Of a stretch of DNA of 64,000 bases, positions 42,744-52,273 are shown one piece after another (position 1 is the first letter of the stretch; the number at the start of each line of letters is the position of its first letter). The stretch is from Actinoplanes derwentensis (lineage in GTDB: Bacteria > Actinomycetota > Actinomycetes > Mycobacteriales > Micromonosporaceae): positions 9,572,001-9,636,000 of the forward strand of contig NZ_LT629758.1 of the NCBI RefSeq assembly GCF_900104725.1, in the 5' to 3' direction. The notes under the pieces are model-generated. The model ran no database searches and was not told the DNA's origin. It worked only from the letters and a program-made list of their open reading frames with translations. The position numbers and the translations under genes were made by a program.

Positions 42744-42804
42744 CGTTCGCGGTGGGTGCCACCCCGGGCGGGGTCGGGTGGGGGTGCGGGTTGAGACTGT
42801 TGCG

Positions 42805-43557
42805 ATGGCACTGATCCGGTGTGACTTTGACTCCGAGGCGCTGGAGACGGGTACCTCGATGACGGTGATACTGCCGGATCGGGTGAGGGTTGCGCCGCCG
42901 CCGGTGGTCTATCTGCTGCACGGGCTCTCTGACGACCATACGTCCTGGTCACGGTTCAGTTCGGTGGAGCGGTACGCGCGGGACCGCGGGCTGGCTGTCG
43001 TCATGCCGCAGGTGCATCGCAGCTTCTACGCCAACGAGACCTACGGGATGCGGTTCTGGGACTTTCTGTCGGTGGAGCTGCCGGAAGTGGTGGGGCGGCT
43101 GTTCCGGGTCTCGGGGCGGCGCGAGGACACCTTTGTGGCCGGGTTGTCGATGGGCGGCTACGGTGCGCTCAAATGGGCGTTGCGGGAGCCGGAGCGGTTC
43201 GCGGCGGCGGCCAGCCTCTCCGGGGCGCTGGATCTGGCCTACATCCAGGACCACGACATGCGGCCGCACGTTCGGGCCCTGACCGCCCGGGTCTTCGCTG
43301 ATCGGGCCGTCGCCGGTGGCGACGAGGACCTGATGCATCTGGTTCGGGTGGCTGACCCGGCGGCCTTGCCGCGACTGGTGGTGCGCTGCGGCAACGATGA
43401 TCTCCTGGTGGCGCAGAACCGCCGGTTCATCGCCGCCTGTGCCACCGCCGGGGTCGGTCTGGACTCGGCGTTCGAGCCGGGCGATCACACCTGGGAGTTC
43501 TGGGACCGGCACCTGCCCGGAGTGCTCGACCGGATGATCGAGGGCCTCAAGGTGTGA
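42805..43557 (+). CDS. Alpha/beta-hydrolase esterase (esterase D / tributyrin-esterase-like)
   Basis: The 250-residue protein has 'PPVVYLLHGLSDDHTSWSRFSSVERYARDRGLAVVMP', the nucleophile elbow GLSMGG (S115), 'LVVRCGNDDLLV' with the acid Asp, and 'PGDHTWEFWDRHLPGVL' with the catalytic His. This is the esterase/Ag85-like group that hydrolyses short acyl esters. No signal peptide is seen. ATG 42805 was chosen because the 'MALIRCDF' start fits the family; GTG 42784 would add seven residues. Its 3' end overlaps the convergent lipoprotein gene by 11 bp. Confidence 0.88.
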   Translation: MALIRCDFDSEALETGTSMTVILPDRVRVAPPPVVYLLHGLSDDHTSWSRFSSVERYARDRGLAVVMPQVHRSFYANETYGMRFWDFLSVELPEVVGRLFRVSGRREDTFVAGLSMGGYGALKWALREPERFAAAASLSGALDLAYIQDHDMRPHVRALTARVFADRAVAGGDEDLMHLVRVADPAALPRLVVRCGNDDLLVAQNRRFIAACATAGVGLDSAFEPGDHTWEFWDRHLPGVLDRMIEGLKV

Positions 43558-44437
43558 TCGCGACGGCTACCGGGGTTCCCTGCTGCACTTCGAGGACGGC
43601 CCGGTCGCCGAGCGGTTCGGTGAGAGTGACGGTGACGGTCCGGGACGCGCCGATCGCGGGGCAGACGACGTTCTCGCCGGCCGGGCCGCGGTGGTGCTCC
43701 GCCAGGACGTAGACGACCACCGCGGACGCCGACTCGACGGCCGCACCGGTGTAGTCGGCGCCGCACGGTTCGGCAGCGGTGCCGGGGGCGCCGATGAAGG
43801 CGACGGTCAGCTCGCGGCTGCCGATCGCGGTGCTCGCCGAGTCGAGGGCCGGGCCGCCGGGTGGATCGTCCGGATTCCAGGACGGCGGGACCATCCGTAC
43901 CGTGCCGTCGGCCGCGGGTCGGGTGAGCCGGGCGCTGGTGCCCTTGATCGTGTACTCCCAGACCGGCGCGGACGCCGGACCTCGCGTGGTGTCGACCCGG
44001 GCGCTGCCGAGCCGGGCGCCGGTGATCTTCAGCGGGGTGCACTCCGGGCATTCGGCCCGGCCGATCCGGGCGAGCGCCGTCTCGGCGGAGAGCAGCTCGA
44101 CCTTCTCCCGGGTTCCGTTCTCCCAGACCACCTCGCCGGCCGTGGCCGGTGGGCCCGGCAGCGGGCCGGTGGCTTCGAGGTACCCGTTGCCGAGCGCCAT
44201 CTTGGCGTTGTCACCGAAGGCCGGCTCGAACTCGCCGATCACACCGGTCTGGTCGCCGACCGGCACGAACCGCTGACTGCCCCCGGCAGCCTCCACCGCG
44301 ACGTCATAACGGCGCAGCGCCGCCTCGGCCTGAGCGCGCAACAGCGGAGCGGGGTCCTCGGCGGCGACCTCCAGGGCGGGCGCACCACATCCGCTGAGCA
44401 GCGCCAACATCAAGATCCACGGTCCCCGTCGCATCAT
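43547..44437 (-). CDS. Secreted lipoprotein, unknown function
   Basis: The 296-residue product has signal peptide 'RRGPWILMLALLSGC' with lipobox Cys at about residue 17. The mature part is beta-rich with 'QRFVPVGDQTGVIGEFEPAFGDNAKMAL', a CxxC pair in 'RAECPECTPLKITGARL', and a C-terminal half ('PLGDRAVLEVQQGTPVAVAI') resembling surface lipoproteins common in Micromonosporaceae. The CxxC and two later cysteines suggest disulphides. It overlaps the esterase 3' end by 11 bp. No operon partner. Confidence 0.8.
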   Translation of the reverse strand: MMRRGPWILMLALLSGCGAPALEVAAEDPAPLLRAQAEAALRRYDVAVEAAGGSQRFVPVGDQTGVIGEFEPAFGDNAKMALGNGYLEATGPLPGPPATAGEVVWENGTREKVELLSAETALARIGRAECPECTPLKITGARLGSARVDTTRGPASAPVWEYTIKGTSARLTRPAADGTVRMVPPSWNPDDPPGGPALDSASTAIGSRELTVAFIGAPGTAAEPCGADYTGAAVESASAVVVYVLAEHHRGPAGENVVCPAIGASRTVTVTLTEPLGDRAVLEVQQGTPVAVAITP

Positions 44438-44485
44438 GCAGAGTACGACGCGGCCCACCCCCGCCCGGTTCCGGCCACGGGGTCC

Positions 44486-44585
44486 GTGCCGACTTGGGGT
44501 GCGGATCGAACCCTGAGTCGGCACGCAAGGCGGGCGCGGGTGTTGTGTGCCGACTTGGGGTGCGGATTGCACCCTGAGTCGGCAC
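44486..44585. repeat. Two 39-bp palindromic repeat units, 61 bp apart
   Basis: Units 44486-44524 and 44547-44585 both run from GTGCCGACTTGGGGTGCGGA to ACCCTGAGTCGGCAC, differing at two to three bases in the centre. Each forms a stem of about 15 bp (GTGCCGACTTGGGG against CCCTGAGTCGGCAC, with G-U pairs). GCAAG follows each. They sit in the 299-bp gap between two minus-strand genes and look like members of a dispersed intergenic hairpin family. Confidence 0.75.
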
Positions 44586-44591
44586 GCAAGT

Positions 44592-44680
44592 CGCGGGGTG
44601 GCGGTGAGGGGGCGGATTCGGCCCGGCGGTGGCGGGGTGGCGGTGCGGGGGCGCTTCGGCCCGGCGGTCGCGGGGTGGCC
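44592..44680. repeat. GC-rich tandem repeat, about 38 bp unit, 2.3 copies
   Basis: Units share CGGGGTGGCGGTG, GGGGGCG and TTCGGCCCGGCGGT, with a partial third copy starting at about 44669. It lies directly beside the palindromic repeats and upstream of the PanE-like gene end. Confidence 0.65.
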
Positions 44681-44736
44681 GGGACGGTTCGCCTGCCTTG
44701 CGGGGACGAGGCGGTGGCGTTGCGTGGAACGTACGA

Positions 44737-45657
44737 TCAAAGGGTTTGGGAATAGATCGCCAAGCCGGTGTGCGCCGCGGTCAGGAACGGCACGCTGACC
44801 TGGTGTTTTGTTGCCTCGGTCACCAGGTCGCCGACGATTGCGGTGGCCTCTACCGGGCGGCCGGCCAGCAGGTCCCGGTACATCGACGAGGTGGCCGGTT
44901 CGGTGGTGGCGATGGTCGCCTCCAGCATGGCCGCCGCCTTTCCATGGATCGGGTGGCCGGCGGCCTCGGCTACCGCCACCGCTTCGGCGGCCAGGGCGTG
45001 CAGGAACTCGGGGCCGCCGGGGGCCTTGTTGATCGCGCCGATCGAGCCGCGCATCAGGGTGGTCGCCGCGCCCAAGGTGGCCAGCATGACCCATTTGTCC
45101 CACAGGTCCTGGATGATCGTGGTGGATGCCCGCACGTCGAATCCGGCGCCGGTGAGAGTCTCGGTGACCTCGGCGAGGCGATCGGTGTCGGTGTCGGTGT
45201 CGGGGCCGGCGGTCAGCGGGCCGAAGGTCAGCCGGTGCAGGGCGCTCATCTGGACCACGCCGCCGGTGTCGTCGAGGGTCGCGTGGATCATGCAGACGCC
45301 GCCCCAGGCCCGGTCCACGCCGAAGCGCCGGACCAGGGATTCGATGTGCCGGATGCCGTTGAGCAGCGGGATCACCACGGTTCGCGGGCCGACCGCCGGG
45401 ACCAGGAGGGTCAGCGCCTCCTCCAGCGCGTAACTCTTCACCGCGACGAACACCAGGTCGTAGTGGCCGTCCGGCTCGGTGATCGTGCGGGGCGTGAGTA
45501 CCGACTCACCGTCCGGTGTGGTGATCCGCAACCCATGTTCGGCCAGCTGGGCCGCCCGGGTCGGCCGGATGAGGAAGGTCACGTCCCGTCCGGCTTGCAG
45601 GAGGCGGCCGCCGAAGTAGCCGCCGGTGGCTCCGGCACCGAGAAAGAGAATTCGCAC
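44737..45657 (-). CDS. 2-dehydropantoate 2-reductase (PanE/ApbA family)
   Basis: The 306-residue protein starts at GTG 45657 with the Rossmann motif 'ILFLGAGATGGYFGGRLLQAG' (GxGxxG). It continues with 'DLVFVAVKSYALEEAL', 'VIPLLNGIRHIE' and the C-terminal helical domain containing 'DKWVMLATLGAATTLMRGSIG' and 'TSSMYRDLLAGRPVEATAI' (catalytic Lys and substrate region). It would reduce ketopantoate to pantoate with NADPH in CoA synthesis. Many actinobacteria have several paralogues, so the substrate is not certain. Confidence 0.87.
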   Translation of the reverse strand: MRILFLGAGATGGYFGGRLLQAGRDVTFLIRPTRAAQLAEHGLRITTPDGESVLTPRTITEPDGHYDLVFVAVKSYALEEALTLLVPAVGPRTVVIPLLNGIRHIESLVRRFGVDRAWGGVCMIHATLDDTGGVVQMSALHRLTFGPLTAGPDTDTDTDRLAEVTETLTGAGFDVRASTTIIQDLWDKWVMLATLGAATTLMRGSIGAINKAPGGPEFLHALAAEAVAVAEAAGHPIHGKAAAMLEATIATTEPATSSMYRDLLAGRPVEATAIVGDLVTEATKHQVSVPFLTAAHTGLAIYSQTL

Positions 45658-45807
45658 GCCGTCAATCCTGCCGCAGGCACCCGTAGGATCCGCGCCGACG
45701 GGAAAGGGTGCACACATCCAGGAACTCCCCGGGGTCGGGACCAGGGACGACGCGGTGCTGGCGCCGATCCTGGCGGCCGGCCGAGCACATGAGCCCGCCG
45801 GATCGGG

Positions 45808-46071
45808 TCAGGCCAGCAGTTGATCCGGGAAACACCAGCGCCAGGTCTCACCGGGCTCGTAGGAGCGCATCACCGGATGATCGCTCTCCCCGTGGTGGCG
45901 CGTCATGTGCCGCCGCGGGGAGGAGTCGCAACAGCCGACGTAACCGCAGTTCAGGCACTTACGCAGGTGCACCCAATCGGTGAAGCCGTCGGCCACGCAC
46001 TCGGGGCAGCCGCCGTCGTAGGGTGCGAGGGGGGCCGGATCGCCGGCCTCCAACAGATGCTCACAGGTCAA
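45808..46071 (-). CDS. UBP-type zinc-finger protein
   Basis: The 87-residue protein is essentially one zf-UBP domain: 'CPECVADGFTDWVHLRKCLNCGYVGCCDSSPRRHMTRHHGESDHPVMRS' contains the ordered Cys and His zinc ligands. In eukaryotes this fold binds the C-terminus of free ubiquitin; in bacteria its ligand is unknown. The ATG at 46071 overlaps the antiporter stop (46068-46070), so the two are translationally coupled and probably cooperate. Confidence 0.9.
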   Translation of the reverse strand: MTCEHLLEAGDPAPLAPYDGGCPECVADGFTDWVHLRKCLNCGYVGCCDSSPRRHMTRHHGESDHPVMRSYEPGETWRWCFPDQLLA

Positions 46072-47627
46072 TGGTCACTCCGATGCAGCTGGGACTCTTC
46101 CAGGTCGAGCTCGCGCTGGGCACGCACCAGCACCTCTTCGGGGATGCGGCCCTCGTTCCGGGCGATCTTGAAGACGCGCCGTTCGGCCCGGATCATCTCG
46201 CGCCGCAGACGACCGTACGCCGCCGACGGGGTTTCCCGTTCCTGGCTGCCCAAACGCTCCCACGCGCTGTTCCCCCTGCTCTCCACCAGGCCCCGCAACC
46301 GGTCCACCACCGAGTCGGGCGCGCCGGGTGCGTGCTCGTTGAGCGCTTCCAGTGCGGCCTGCCCGGCGGCGTGCTGCACTCCGGCCTCGGCCAGCGCGTC
46401 CTGACTGCTGTAGTCCTCGCGCACGCCCAGGCGCCGGGACAGCCAGGGCAGCGTGGTGCCCTGCACCAGCAGGGTCAGCACGATGATCGCGAAGGCCACG
46501 AAGACGAACAGCTCCCGCGGGTAGTCGCCGTTCTGCGGCAGGGTCTGCGCGGCGGCCAGGGTGACCACCCCGCGCATGCCGGCCCAGGCGATCACGGTGG
46601 GCACGGTGACCGGTGGGCGGGGCTCCCGGTTGCGGATCCGGGGGATGAGCCGGGCCAGATAGGTCGCCGGGTACATCCACAGGAAGCGGACCGCCAGCAG
46701 GGCCCCGAACACCACGGCGGTGACCCGGGCGGTGGTGGCCAGGTCGGTCTCGATGGTGCTGACCACCGCGCGCAACTGGAGGCCGACCAATAGGAAGACC
46801 ACACCCTCCAGCAGGAAGTTGACCAGTTTCCACACCGCGTCCATCTGCAGGCGGGAGGTGGCCGAGAGCAGGTACGGGATGCGGTGGCCCAGGTAGAGAC
46901 CGGCCACCACCACGGCCACCACGCTGGAGGTGTGCAGTTTCTCCGCGACGATCACCACGACGAACGGGGTGAGCAACGCCACCGCGTCCTCCAGCAGCGC
47001 GTCGGTGATCTTCTTGTGCAGCCAGGCCACACCCACCGCGAAGGCCAGCCCGATCAGCAGGCCACCGCCGGCCTTCAGCGCCACCTCACCGGCGATGTCG
47101 GTGAACCCGACCGCGACGCCGGTCATGGCCCCGATCGCGACCCGCACCATGACCAGGGCGGTCGCGTCGTTCAGCAGGCTCTCGCCCTCGAGGATGGTGA
47201 CGACGCGGCGGGGCAGGCCGACCCGGCGGGCGATCGCGGTCGCCGAGACGGCGTCCGGCGGTGCCACGATCGCGCCGAGCGCGACACAGGCGGCGAGCGG
47301 GACTTGCGGCAACAGCAGGTGTACGAGGAACCCGACCACCAGTGCCGTCAGCACCACCAGCCCGACCGCGAGCAGCAGGATCGGCCGCAGGGCCAGCCGG
47401 AACGCGGGCACCGACGTCTGCAGGGCGGCCACGTAGAGCAGCGGCGGCAGGATCCCGATCAGGACCAGCTCGGGCTCCAGATGCGCTTCCGGGAACCCGG
47501 GCACGTATGACAGACCGAGCCCGGCCACCAGCAGCACCAGTGGCGCCACGAAGCCGAGTCTCCGGGCCAGCGCGGCGCCGACCACGGAGATCCCGAGCAG
47601 GACTACCGTGCCGGCGATGCTCTCCAT
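46068..47627 (-). CDS. CPA1-family Na+/H+ antiporter
   Basis: The 519-residue protein has about twelve membrane segments. Features are 'LGAIVAPPDAVSATAIARRVG', the ion-binding 'ILEGESLLNDATALVM' and 'TSSVVAVVVAGLYLGHR', with 'WAGMRGVVTLAAAQTLP' later. These are hallmarks of bacterial CPA1 exchangers. A cytoplasmic tail of about 110 residues ('DALAEAGVQHAAGQAALEALNEH' and a final helix 'RAERRVFKIARNEGRIPEEVLVRAQRELDLEESQLHR') is a conserved add-on. It exchanges H+ for Na+ or K+. The downstream zinc-finger gene overlaps its stop codon. Confidence 0.93.
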   Translation of the reverse strand: MESIAGTVVLLGISVVGAALARRLGFVAPLVLLVAGLGLSYVPGFPEAHLEPELVLIGILPPLLYVAALQTSVPAFRLALRPILLLAVGLVVLTALVVGFLVHLLLPQVPLAACVALGAIVAPPDAVSATAIARRVGLPRRVVTILEGESLLNDATALVMVRVAIGAMTGVAVGFTDIAGEVALKAGGGLLIGLAFAVGVAWLHKKITDALLEDAVALLTPFVVVIVAEKLHTSSVVAVVVAGLYLGHRIPYLLSATSRLQMDAVWKLVNFLLEGVVFLLVGLQLRAVVSTIETDLATTARVTAVVFGALLAVRFLWMYPATYLARLIPRIRNREPRPPVTVPTVIAWAGMRGVVTLAAAQTLPQNGDYPRELFVFVAFAIIVLTLLVQGTTLPWLSRRLGVREDYSSQDALAEAGVQHAAGQAALEALNEHAPGAPDSVVDRLRGLVESRGNSAWERLGSQERETPSAAYGRLRREMIRAERRVFKIARNEGRIPEEVLVRAQRELDLEESQLHRSDH

Positions 47628-47654
47628 GCCGGGAAGCTTAGGGTTTCCTGAACC

Positions 47655-48281
47655 TCATCTCGTAGTGGTGCTCACCACCTGCGACCGGCCGATGGTCGAA
47701 CTCTGGTTCCCGTCCAGGTAGAGGTTCGCCCGGGTCCGCACCATGTCGACGGTGAAGATGTACGGCGTGTTCGGGTCCAGCCCGCTGATCGTGGCGCTGA
47801 CGTAGCCGCACTTCTTCGGCGCGTTCTTGGTCCAGCCCAGCTGCTTCTGCAAGCCCTTGGTCAGGATCTGGCTCTCCGCGGTGATGCGGTAGTCGACGAT
47901 GTCGCTGCCGCCCTGGTTGTACCAGGTCACCACGGCACTCGTCGCGGACGGGACCACGTTCAGCCCGTTGATCACCGGGATGTGCTCCAGCAGTGAACAG
48001 GTGGGGCTCGGCGTGGGCCAGGGCGAGCCGCTGGCGTTCAGTGACGGCCACGTCATCGACGGGGTCGGTGAGGCAGTGCCGAAGCTGGGCGCCGCCGGCG
48101 AGGGCCCGGCGCTGCCCTGGTCGAAGAGGATCCAGTTGCGGCCCGGAGTGCCGGTGCTCTGCGCCGCGCCCCCGGCGGACGAGGACGACGAGGACGACGA
48201 CGACGAGGACGACGAACAGCCGGCCAGCAGCACCGGCAGCACGACGAGGGTCAGGACGGCAGATTTCCAGGAGCCCAGCAC
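47655..48281 (-). CDS. Secreted lipoprotein with poly-serine linker and FN3-like domain
   Basis: The 208-residue product has a lipobox 'LLAGC' (Cys at about residue 22) followed directly by 14 serines, then a Pro/Ser/Thr-rich linker. A C-terminal beta-sandwich follows ('PVINGLNVVPSATSAVVTWYNQGGSDIVDYRITAESQ', 'SGLDPNTPYIFTVDMV'), which reads like a fibronectin type III domain. It probably displays the FN3 domain away from the membrane through a flexible stalk. It starts at GTG 48281. Confidence 0.82.
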   Translation of the reverse strand: MLGSWKSAVLTLVVLPVLLAGCSSSSSSSSSSSSSAGGAAQSTGTPGRNWILFDQGSAGPSPAAPSFGTASPTPSMTWPSLNASGSPWPTPSPTCSLLEHIPVINGLNVVPSATSAVVTWYNQGGSDIVDYRITAESQILTKGLQKQLGWTKNAPKKCGYVSATISGLDPNTPYIFTVDMVRTRANLYLDGNQSSTIGRSQVVSTTTR

Positions 48282-48312
48282 GTCTGGTGTTTCGGGTTTG
48301 CGCCGCAGAACC

Positions 48313-48975
48313 TTAGCCGTTCCGGTAATGCTCCCGGGCCCGCTGTGCCAGATCCCGGGTGGCCGCCGAGTTGGCCCAGGTCCCGAGGATGATGCCGGCG
48401 CCCGGCACCACCTTGGCGAAGATCCGCTTGGCGGCCCGGATCCCGGCCATCTGCGCCAGTTTCACGCTCAGCCGCATCAGGACCCCGGCCAGCGGGCGCC
48501 CGGAGTCGCCGGTGAAGATCCGGCTGGCGCGTTCCCGCCCGGCCGCGACCCCGAGCGCCGTCCGCGCGGTCTCGGCCACCTTGTGCACTTTCTGGAGCAC
48601 CAGCAGATCGGTGGCGCGCTCCGGTGCGGCCGGATCGTTGTCGTAGGCCGCCGCGATGTGCAGCACCATCCGGGCCTGGGTCCAGGCGAGCACGCCCACG
48701 TCGAGTAGCGCGCCGGGCAGGCCGGCCGCGCCGGAGACCGCCCCGGAGACCCGGGCCAGGGTGGTGAAACGCTTGATCGCGAGGGTGGCCAGCTCGTCCG
48801 GGCCCAGCTCGGGGCGCGCCGCTCGCATCCTGGTGTGCCACTCGGCGGCTTCCGGGCCGATGCGGCGGGTCGCCTCCAGGGCGAGGTGCTCGGGCGCGTA
48901 CTGCGGGTCGGCCTTCATCCGGGCCCACAGGGAGCCGGGAGGAGCCGCGGTGTCTTCTGCCAGTTCCTTCGTCAC
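48313..48975 (-). CDS. EcsC-family protein
   Basis: The 220-residue protein fits the EcsC family: 'AIKRFTTLARVSGAVSGAAGLPGALLDVGVLAWTQARMVLHIAAAYDNDP' and 'GIRAAKRIFAKVVPGAGIILGTWANSAATRDLAQRAREHY'. These form two amphipathic-to-hydrophobic helical hairpins that probably associate with the membrane. EcsC was named from the Bacillus ecs ABC-transporter operon, and its function is unclear. No transporter gene is beside it here. Start GTG 48975. Confidence 0.85.
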   Translation of the reverse strand: MTKELAEDTAAPPGSLWARMKADPQYAPEHLALEATRRIGPEAAEWHTRMRAARPELGPDELATLAIKRFTTLARVSGAVSGAAGLPGALLDVGVLAWTQARMVLHIAAAYDNDPAAPERATDLLVLQKVHKVAETARTALGVAAGRERASRIFTGDSGRPLAGVLMRLSVKLAQMAGIRAAKRIFAKVVPGAGIILGTWANSAATRDLAQRAREHYRNG

Positions 48976-49133
48976 AGTTCACTCCGAGGGGGGTGAGGAA
49001 GAAGATCTGCATCCCATTGTGACGGGTGCGCGCACGTCTCCGGTTCGTCAGGTAGGTGATTATGGAGGCGGACCGGAATCAAAGACGCCGGTCGGCTGTT
49101 ACCGCCGAAAACACTTCTATGGAGGTTGGCAGC

Positions 49134-50039
49134 GTGCTCGACCCGTACGGGCTCTATGAGATCACCGGTGACCTGCCGGAACTTGACGCCCCGGTGCTCA
49201 TCCAGGCGCTCACCGGCTTCGTCGACGCGGGCAGCTCGATCCAGCTCGCCCGGGAGAACCTGCTGGACAACCTGGAGAACGAGGTCATCGCCACGTTCGA
49301 CCTGGACCAGCTGCTCGACTACCGGTCCCGTCGCCCTCCGATGGTCTTCGTGGCCGACCATTTCGAGAGCTACGAGGAACCCAGCCTCGCCCTGCACCTG
49401 GTCAAGGACCAGTTGGGCACCCCGTTCCTGTTGCTCGCCGGTCCCGAACCGGACCTGCAGTGGGAGCGTTTCATCGCCGCCGTCACGCTGCTGATCGACC
49501 AGTTCGGTGTCAGCGTCACGGTCGGGCTCAACGCGATCCCGATGGCGGTGCCGCACACCCGCCCGGTCGGCGTCACCGCGCACGCCACCGACAAGCGCCT
49601 GCTCGGCGAGCACGAGTCCTGGCTCCAGCGGGTGCAGGTGCCGGCCAGCGTCGGCAACCTCCTGGAGTTCCGGCTCGGCAACTCCGGCCGGGACGCGCTC
49701 GGGTACGCCGCGCACGTGCCGCATTACCTGGCCCAGACCGGTTACCCGGCGGCTGCCGAGGTGCTGCTCGACTCGGTCTCCACCAGCACCGGCCTGGCGC
49801 TGCCGACCGGTGGGCTGCGCGAGTCGGCCAAACTGGTGCGCGGCGAGGTGGACAAGCAGATCGCCGACGACGAGCAGGCCGCCCGCCTGGTCACCTCCCT
49901 GGAGGCGCAGTACGACGCGTTCGTCCGCGGGCGTGAGGCCAATCTGCTCGCCGACTCGGACACCCCCCTGCCGACAGCCGACGAACTGGGCGCCGAGCTG
50001 GAGCGTTTCCTGGCGGAGCAGAGTCGCGACGACACCTAG
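49134..50039 (+). CDS. PAC2-family protein (proteasome assembly chaperone homologue)
   Basis: The 301-residue protein starts at GTG 49134, placed 7 nt behind GGAGGT, and begins 'VLDPYGLYEITGDLPELDAPVLIQALTGFVDAGSSIQLA'. PAC2 features include 'ADHFESYEEPSLALHLVKDQLGTPFLLLAGPEPDLQWERF', 'VGLNAIPMAVPHTRPVGVTAHAT' and 'VPHYLAQTGYPAAAEVLLDSVS'. Eukaryotic and archaeal relatives help assemble proteasomes, and actinobacteria have a 20S proteasome too. A direct role here is inference. It is a single gene. Confidence 0.9.
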   Translation: MLDPYGLYEITGDLPELDAPVLIQALTGFVDAGSSIQLARENLLDNLENEVIATFDLDQLLDYRSRRPPMVFVADHFESYEEPSLALHLVKDQLGTPFLLLAGPEPDLQWERFIAAVTLLIDQFGVSVTVGLNAIPMAVPHTRPVGVTAHATDKRLLGEHESWLQRVQVPASVGNLLEFRLGNSGRDALGYAAHVPHYLAQTGYPAAAEVLLDSVSTSTGLALPTGGLRESAKLVRGEVDKQIADDEQAARLVTSLEAQYDAFVRGREANLLADSDTPLPTADELGAELERFLAEQSRDDT

Positions 50040-50161
50040 CCCCCGCGTCCGGAAGAATGACCGCAGGCGCGGCCGCGCAGGATTAACCCATCCCCGGGGT
50101 GGGCACACATTCCGCGCGCCGGCCCGCGATCACGAGGACGGCTGAGGGGTAGGAGCACCGT

Positions 50162-52273
50162 ATGCAGGTCTGGCCTGGTCACCGGTACCCGTTGGGTGCT
50201 ACGTACGACGGGACGGGCACTAATTTCGCGATCTTCTCCGAAGTCGCCGAGGCGGTCGAGCTCTGTCTGTTCGACCCGTCCGGCAACGAGCGGAAGGTGC
50301 TGCTGCACGAGCAGGACGCGTTCGTCTGGCACGCGTACCTGCCCGGGGTGGAGCCGGGTCAGCGGTACGGCTATCGGGTGTACGGCCCGTACGAGCCGCA
50401 CCGTGGCCTGCGGTGCAACCCGCACAAGCTGCTGCTCGACCCGTACGCGCGGGCGGTCGACTCGGACATCGACTGGCACCCGTCGCTGTACGCGTACGAC
50501 TTCGACAACCCGGATCAGATGTCCGAGCTGGACTCCGGGCGGTACATGCCGAAGGCCGTGGTGGTGAACCCGTACTTCGACTGGGGAAACGACCGCCGGC
50601 CGGACATCCCGTACCACCACTCGGTGATCTACGAGACGCACGTCAAGGGCCTCACCCAGCGGCATCCGGACATTCCCCGGGACATGCGCGGGACGTACTC
50701 CGCGATCGGCCACCCGGCGATCATCGAGCACCTCAAGGGGCTCGGCGTGACCGCGGTCGAGCTGATGCCGGTGCACCAGTTCGTGCACGACAACCGGCTG
50801 CACGACCTGGGGCTGAACAACTACTGGGGCTACAACACGCTCGGGTTCTTCGCGCCGTACCACGGGTATTCGGCGATGGGCTCGCTCGGCCAGCAGACCC
50901 AGGAGTTCCGGGGGATGGTCAAGGCGCTGCACGCGGCCGGCATGGAGGTCATCCTCGACGTCGTCTACAACCACACCGCCGAGGGCAACCACCTGGGTCC
51001 CACGCTCAGCCTCAAGGGCATCGACAACCGGACCTATTACCGGCTGGTGGAGGATCAGCCCCAGTTCTACATGGACTACACGGGTACGGGTAACAGCCTG
51101 AACGTGCGCAGCCCGCAGAGCCTCCAGCTGATCATGGACTCGCTGCGGTACTGGGTGACCGAGATGCACGTCGACGGCTTCCGCTTCGACCTGGCCTCCA
51201 CCCTGGCCCGCGAGTTCTACGACGTGGACCGATTGAGTACGTTCTTCGAAGTGGTCCAGCAGGATCCGGTGGTCGGGCAGGTCAAGCTGATCGCCGAGCC
51301 CTGGGACGTGGGGCCGGGCGGTTATCAGGTCGGCAACTTCCCGCCGAACTGGACCGAGTGGAACGGCAAGTACCGGGACACGGTCCGGGACTTCTGGCGT
51401 GGTGAGCCCGCGACGCTCGCCGAGTTCGCCTCCCGGATCACCGGCTCCGCCGACCTCTACCAGGACGACGGCCGCAAACCCTTCCACTCGATCAACTTCG
51501 TGACCGCGCACGACGGGTTCACGCTCAACGACCTGGTGTCGTACAACGACAAGCACAACGACGCCAACGGTGAGGAGAACCGGGACGGCGAGAGCCACAA
51601 CCGGTCCTGGAACTGCGGCATCGAAGGCCCGGCCGACGACCCCGGCGTGCTCGCCCTGCGGGCCCGGCAGCAGCGCAACTTCCTGGCCACCCTGATGCTC
51701 AGCCAGGGCGTCCCGATGATCTCGCACGGCGACGAGCTGGGCCGCACCCAGCAGGGCAACAACAACGCGTACTGCCAGGACAACGAGCTGGCCTGGATCG
51801 ACTGGGAGAACGCCGACGAGCAGCTGCTGGAGTTCTCCCGCAAGCTGACCGCGTTCCGGCACCGGCACCAGGTGTTCCAGCGCCGCCGCTTCTTCACCGG
51901 TCTGCCGGTGACCGCGCGCGGTGGCGGTGACCCGCTGCCCGACCTGGAGTGGTTCACCCCGGACGGGCGGCAGATGGCCGGCGACGACTGGGGCAACGAC
52001 TTCGGTCGGGCGGTGGCGCTCTTCGTCAACGGCGAGGGCATCCGTGAGCGCGGCCAGTACGGCCAGCGGCACGTGGACAGCTCGTTCCTGCTCTTCTTCA
52101 ACGCGCACGACGCGCCGCTCGAGTTCTCCACACCTCCCGCCGAGTACGGGGAGAAGTGGGAGCGAGTCATCGAAACCGCCGAGCCGTCACCCGATCAGCC
52201 GTCCGTCGTAGAAGCCGGGCACAAGATCTGGGTACCGGACCGGTCCCTCATCGTTCTCGACAGGACCGTCTGA
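50162..52273 (+). CDS. glgX: Glycogen debranching enzyme GlgX
   Basis: The 703-residue GH13 protein begins with a CBM48 domain ('[30 protein letters not shown]'). Catalytic landmarks are the nucleophile in '[10 protein letters not shown]' (D343), the acid/base in '[16 protein letters not shown]' (E379) and '[21 protein letters not shown]'. It hydrolyses alpha-1,6 branches of limit-dextrin-type glycogen and so supplies linear maltodextrins. ATG 50162 lies behind GGTAGGAG. It is first in a three-gene operon; its TGA shares one base with the treY ATG. Confidence 0.95.
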   Translation: MQVWPGHRYPLGATYDGTGTNFAIFSEVAEAVELCLFDPSGNERKVLLHEQDAFVWHAYLPGVEPGQRYGYRVYGPYEPHRGLRCNPHKLLLDPYARAVDSDIDWHPSLYAYDFDNPDQMSELDSGRYMPKAVVVNPYFDWGNDRRPDIPYHHSVIYETHVKGLTQRHPDIPRDMRGTYSAIGHPAIIEHLKGLGVTAVELMPVHQFVHDNRLHDLGLNNYWGYNTLGFFAPYHGYSAMGSLGQQTQEFRGMVKALHAAGMEVILDVVYNHTAEGNHLGPTLSLKGIDNRTYYRLVEDQPQFYMDYTGTGNSLNVRSPQSLQLIMDSLRYWVTEMHVDGFRFDLASTLAREFYDVDRLSTFFEVVQQDPVVGQVKLIAEPWDVGPGGYQVGNFPPNWTEWNGKYRDTVRDFWRGEPATLAEFASRITGSADLYQDDGRKPFHSINFVTAHDGFTLNDLVSYNDKHNDANGEENRDGESHNRSWNCGIEGPADDPGVLALRARQQRNFLATLMLSQGVPMISHGDELGRTQQGNNNAYCQDNELAWIDWENADEQLLEFSRKLTAFRHRHQVFQRRRFFTGLPVTARGGGDPLPDLEWFTPDGRQMAGDDWGNDFGRAVALFVNGEGIRERGQYGQRHVDSSFLLFFNAHDAPLEFSTPPAEYGEKWERVIETAEPSPDQPSVVEAGHKIWVPDRSLIVLDRTV

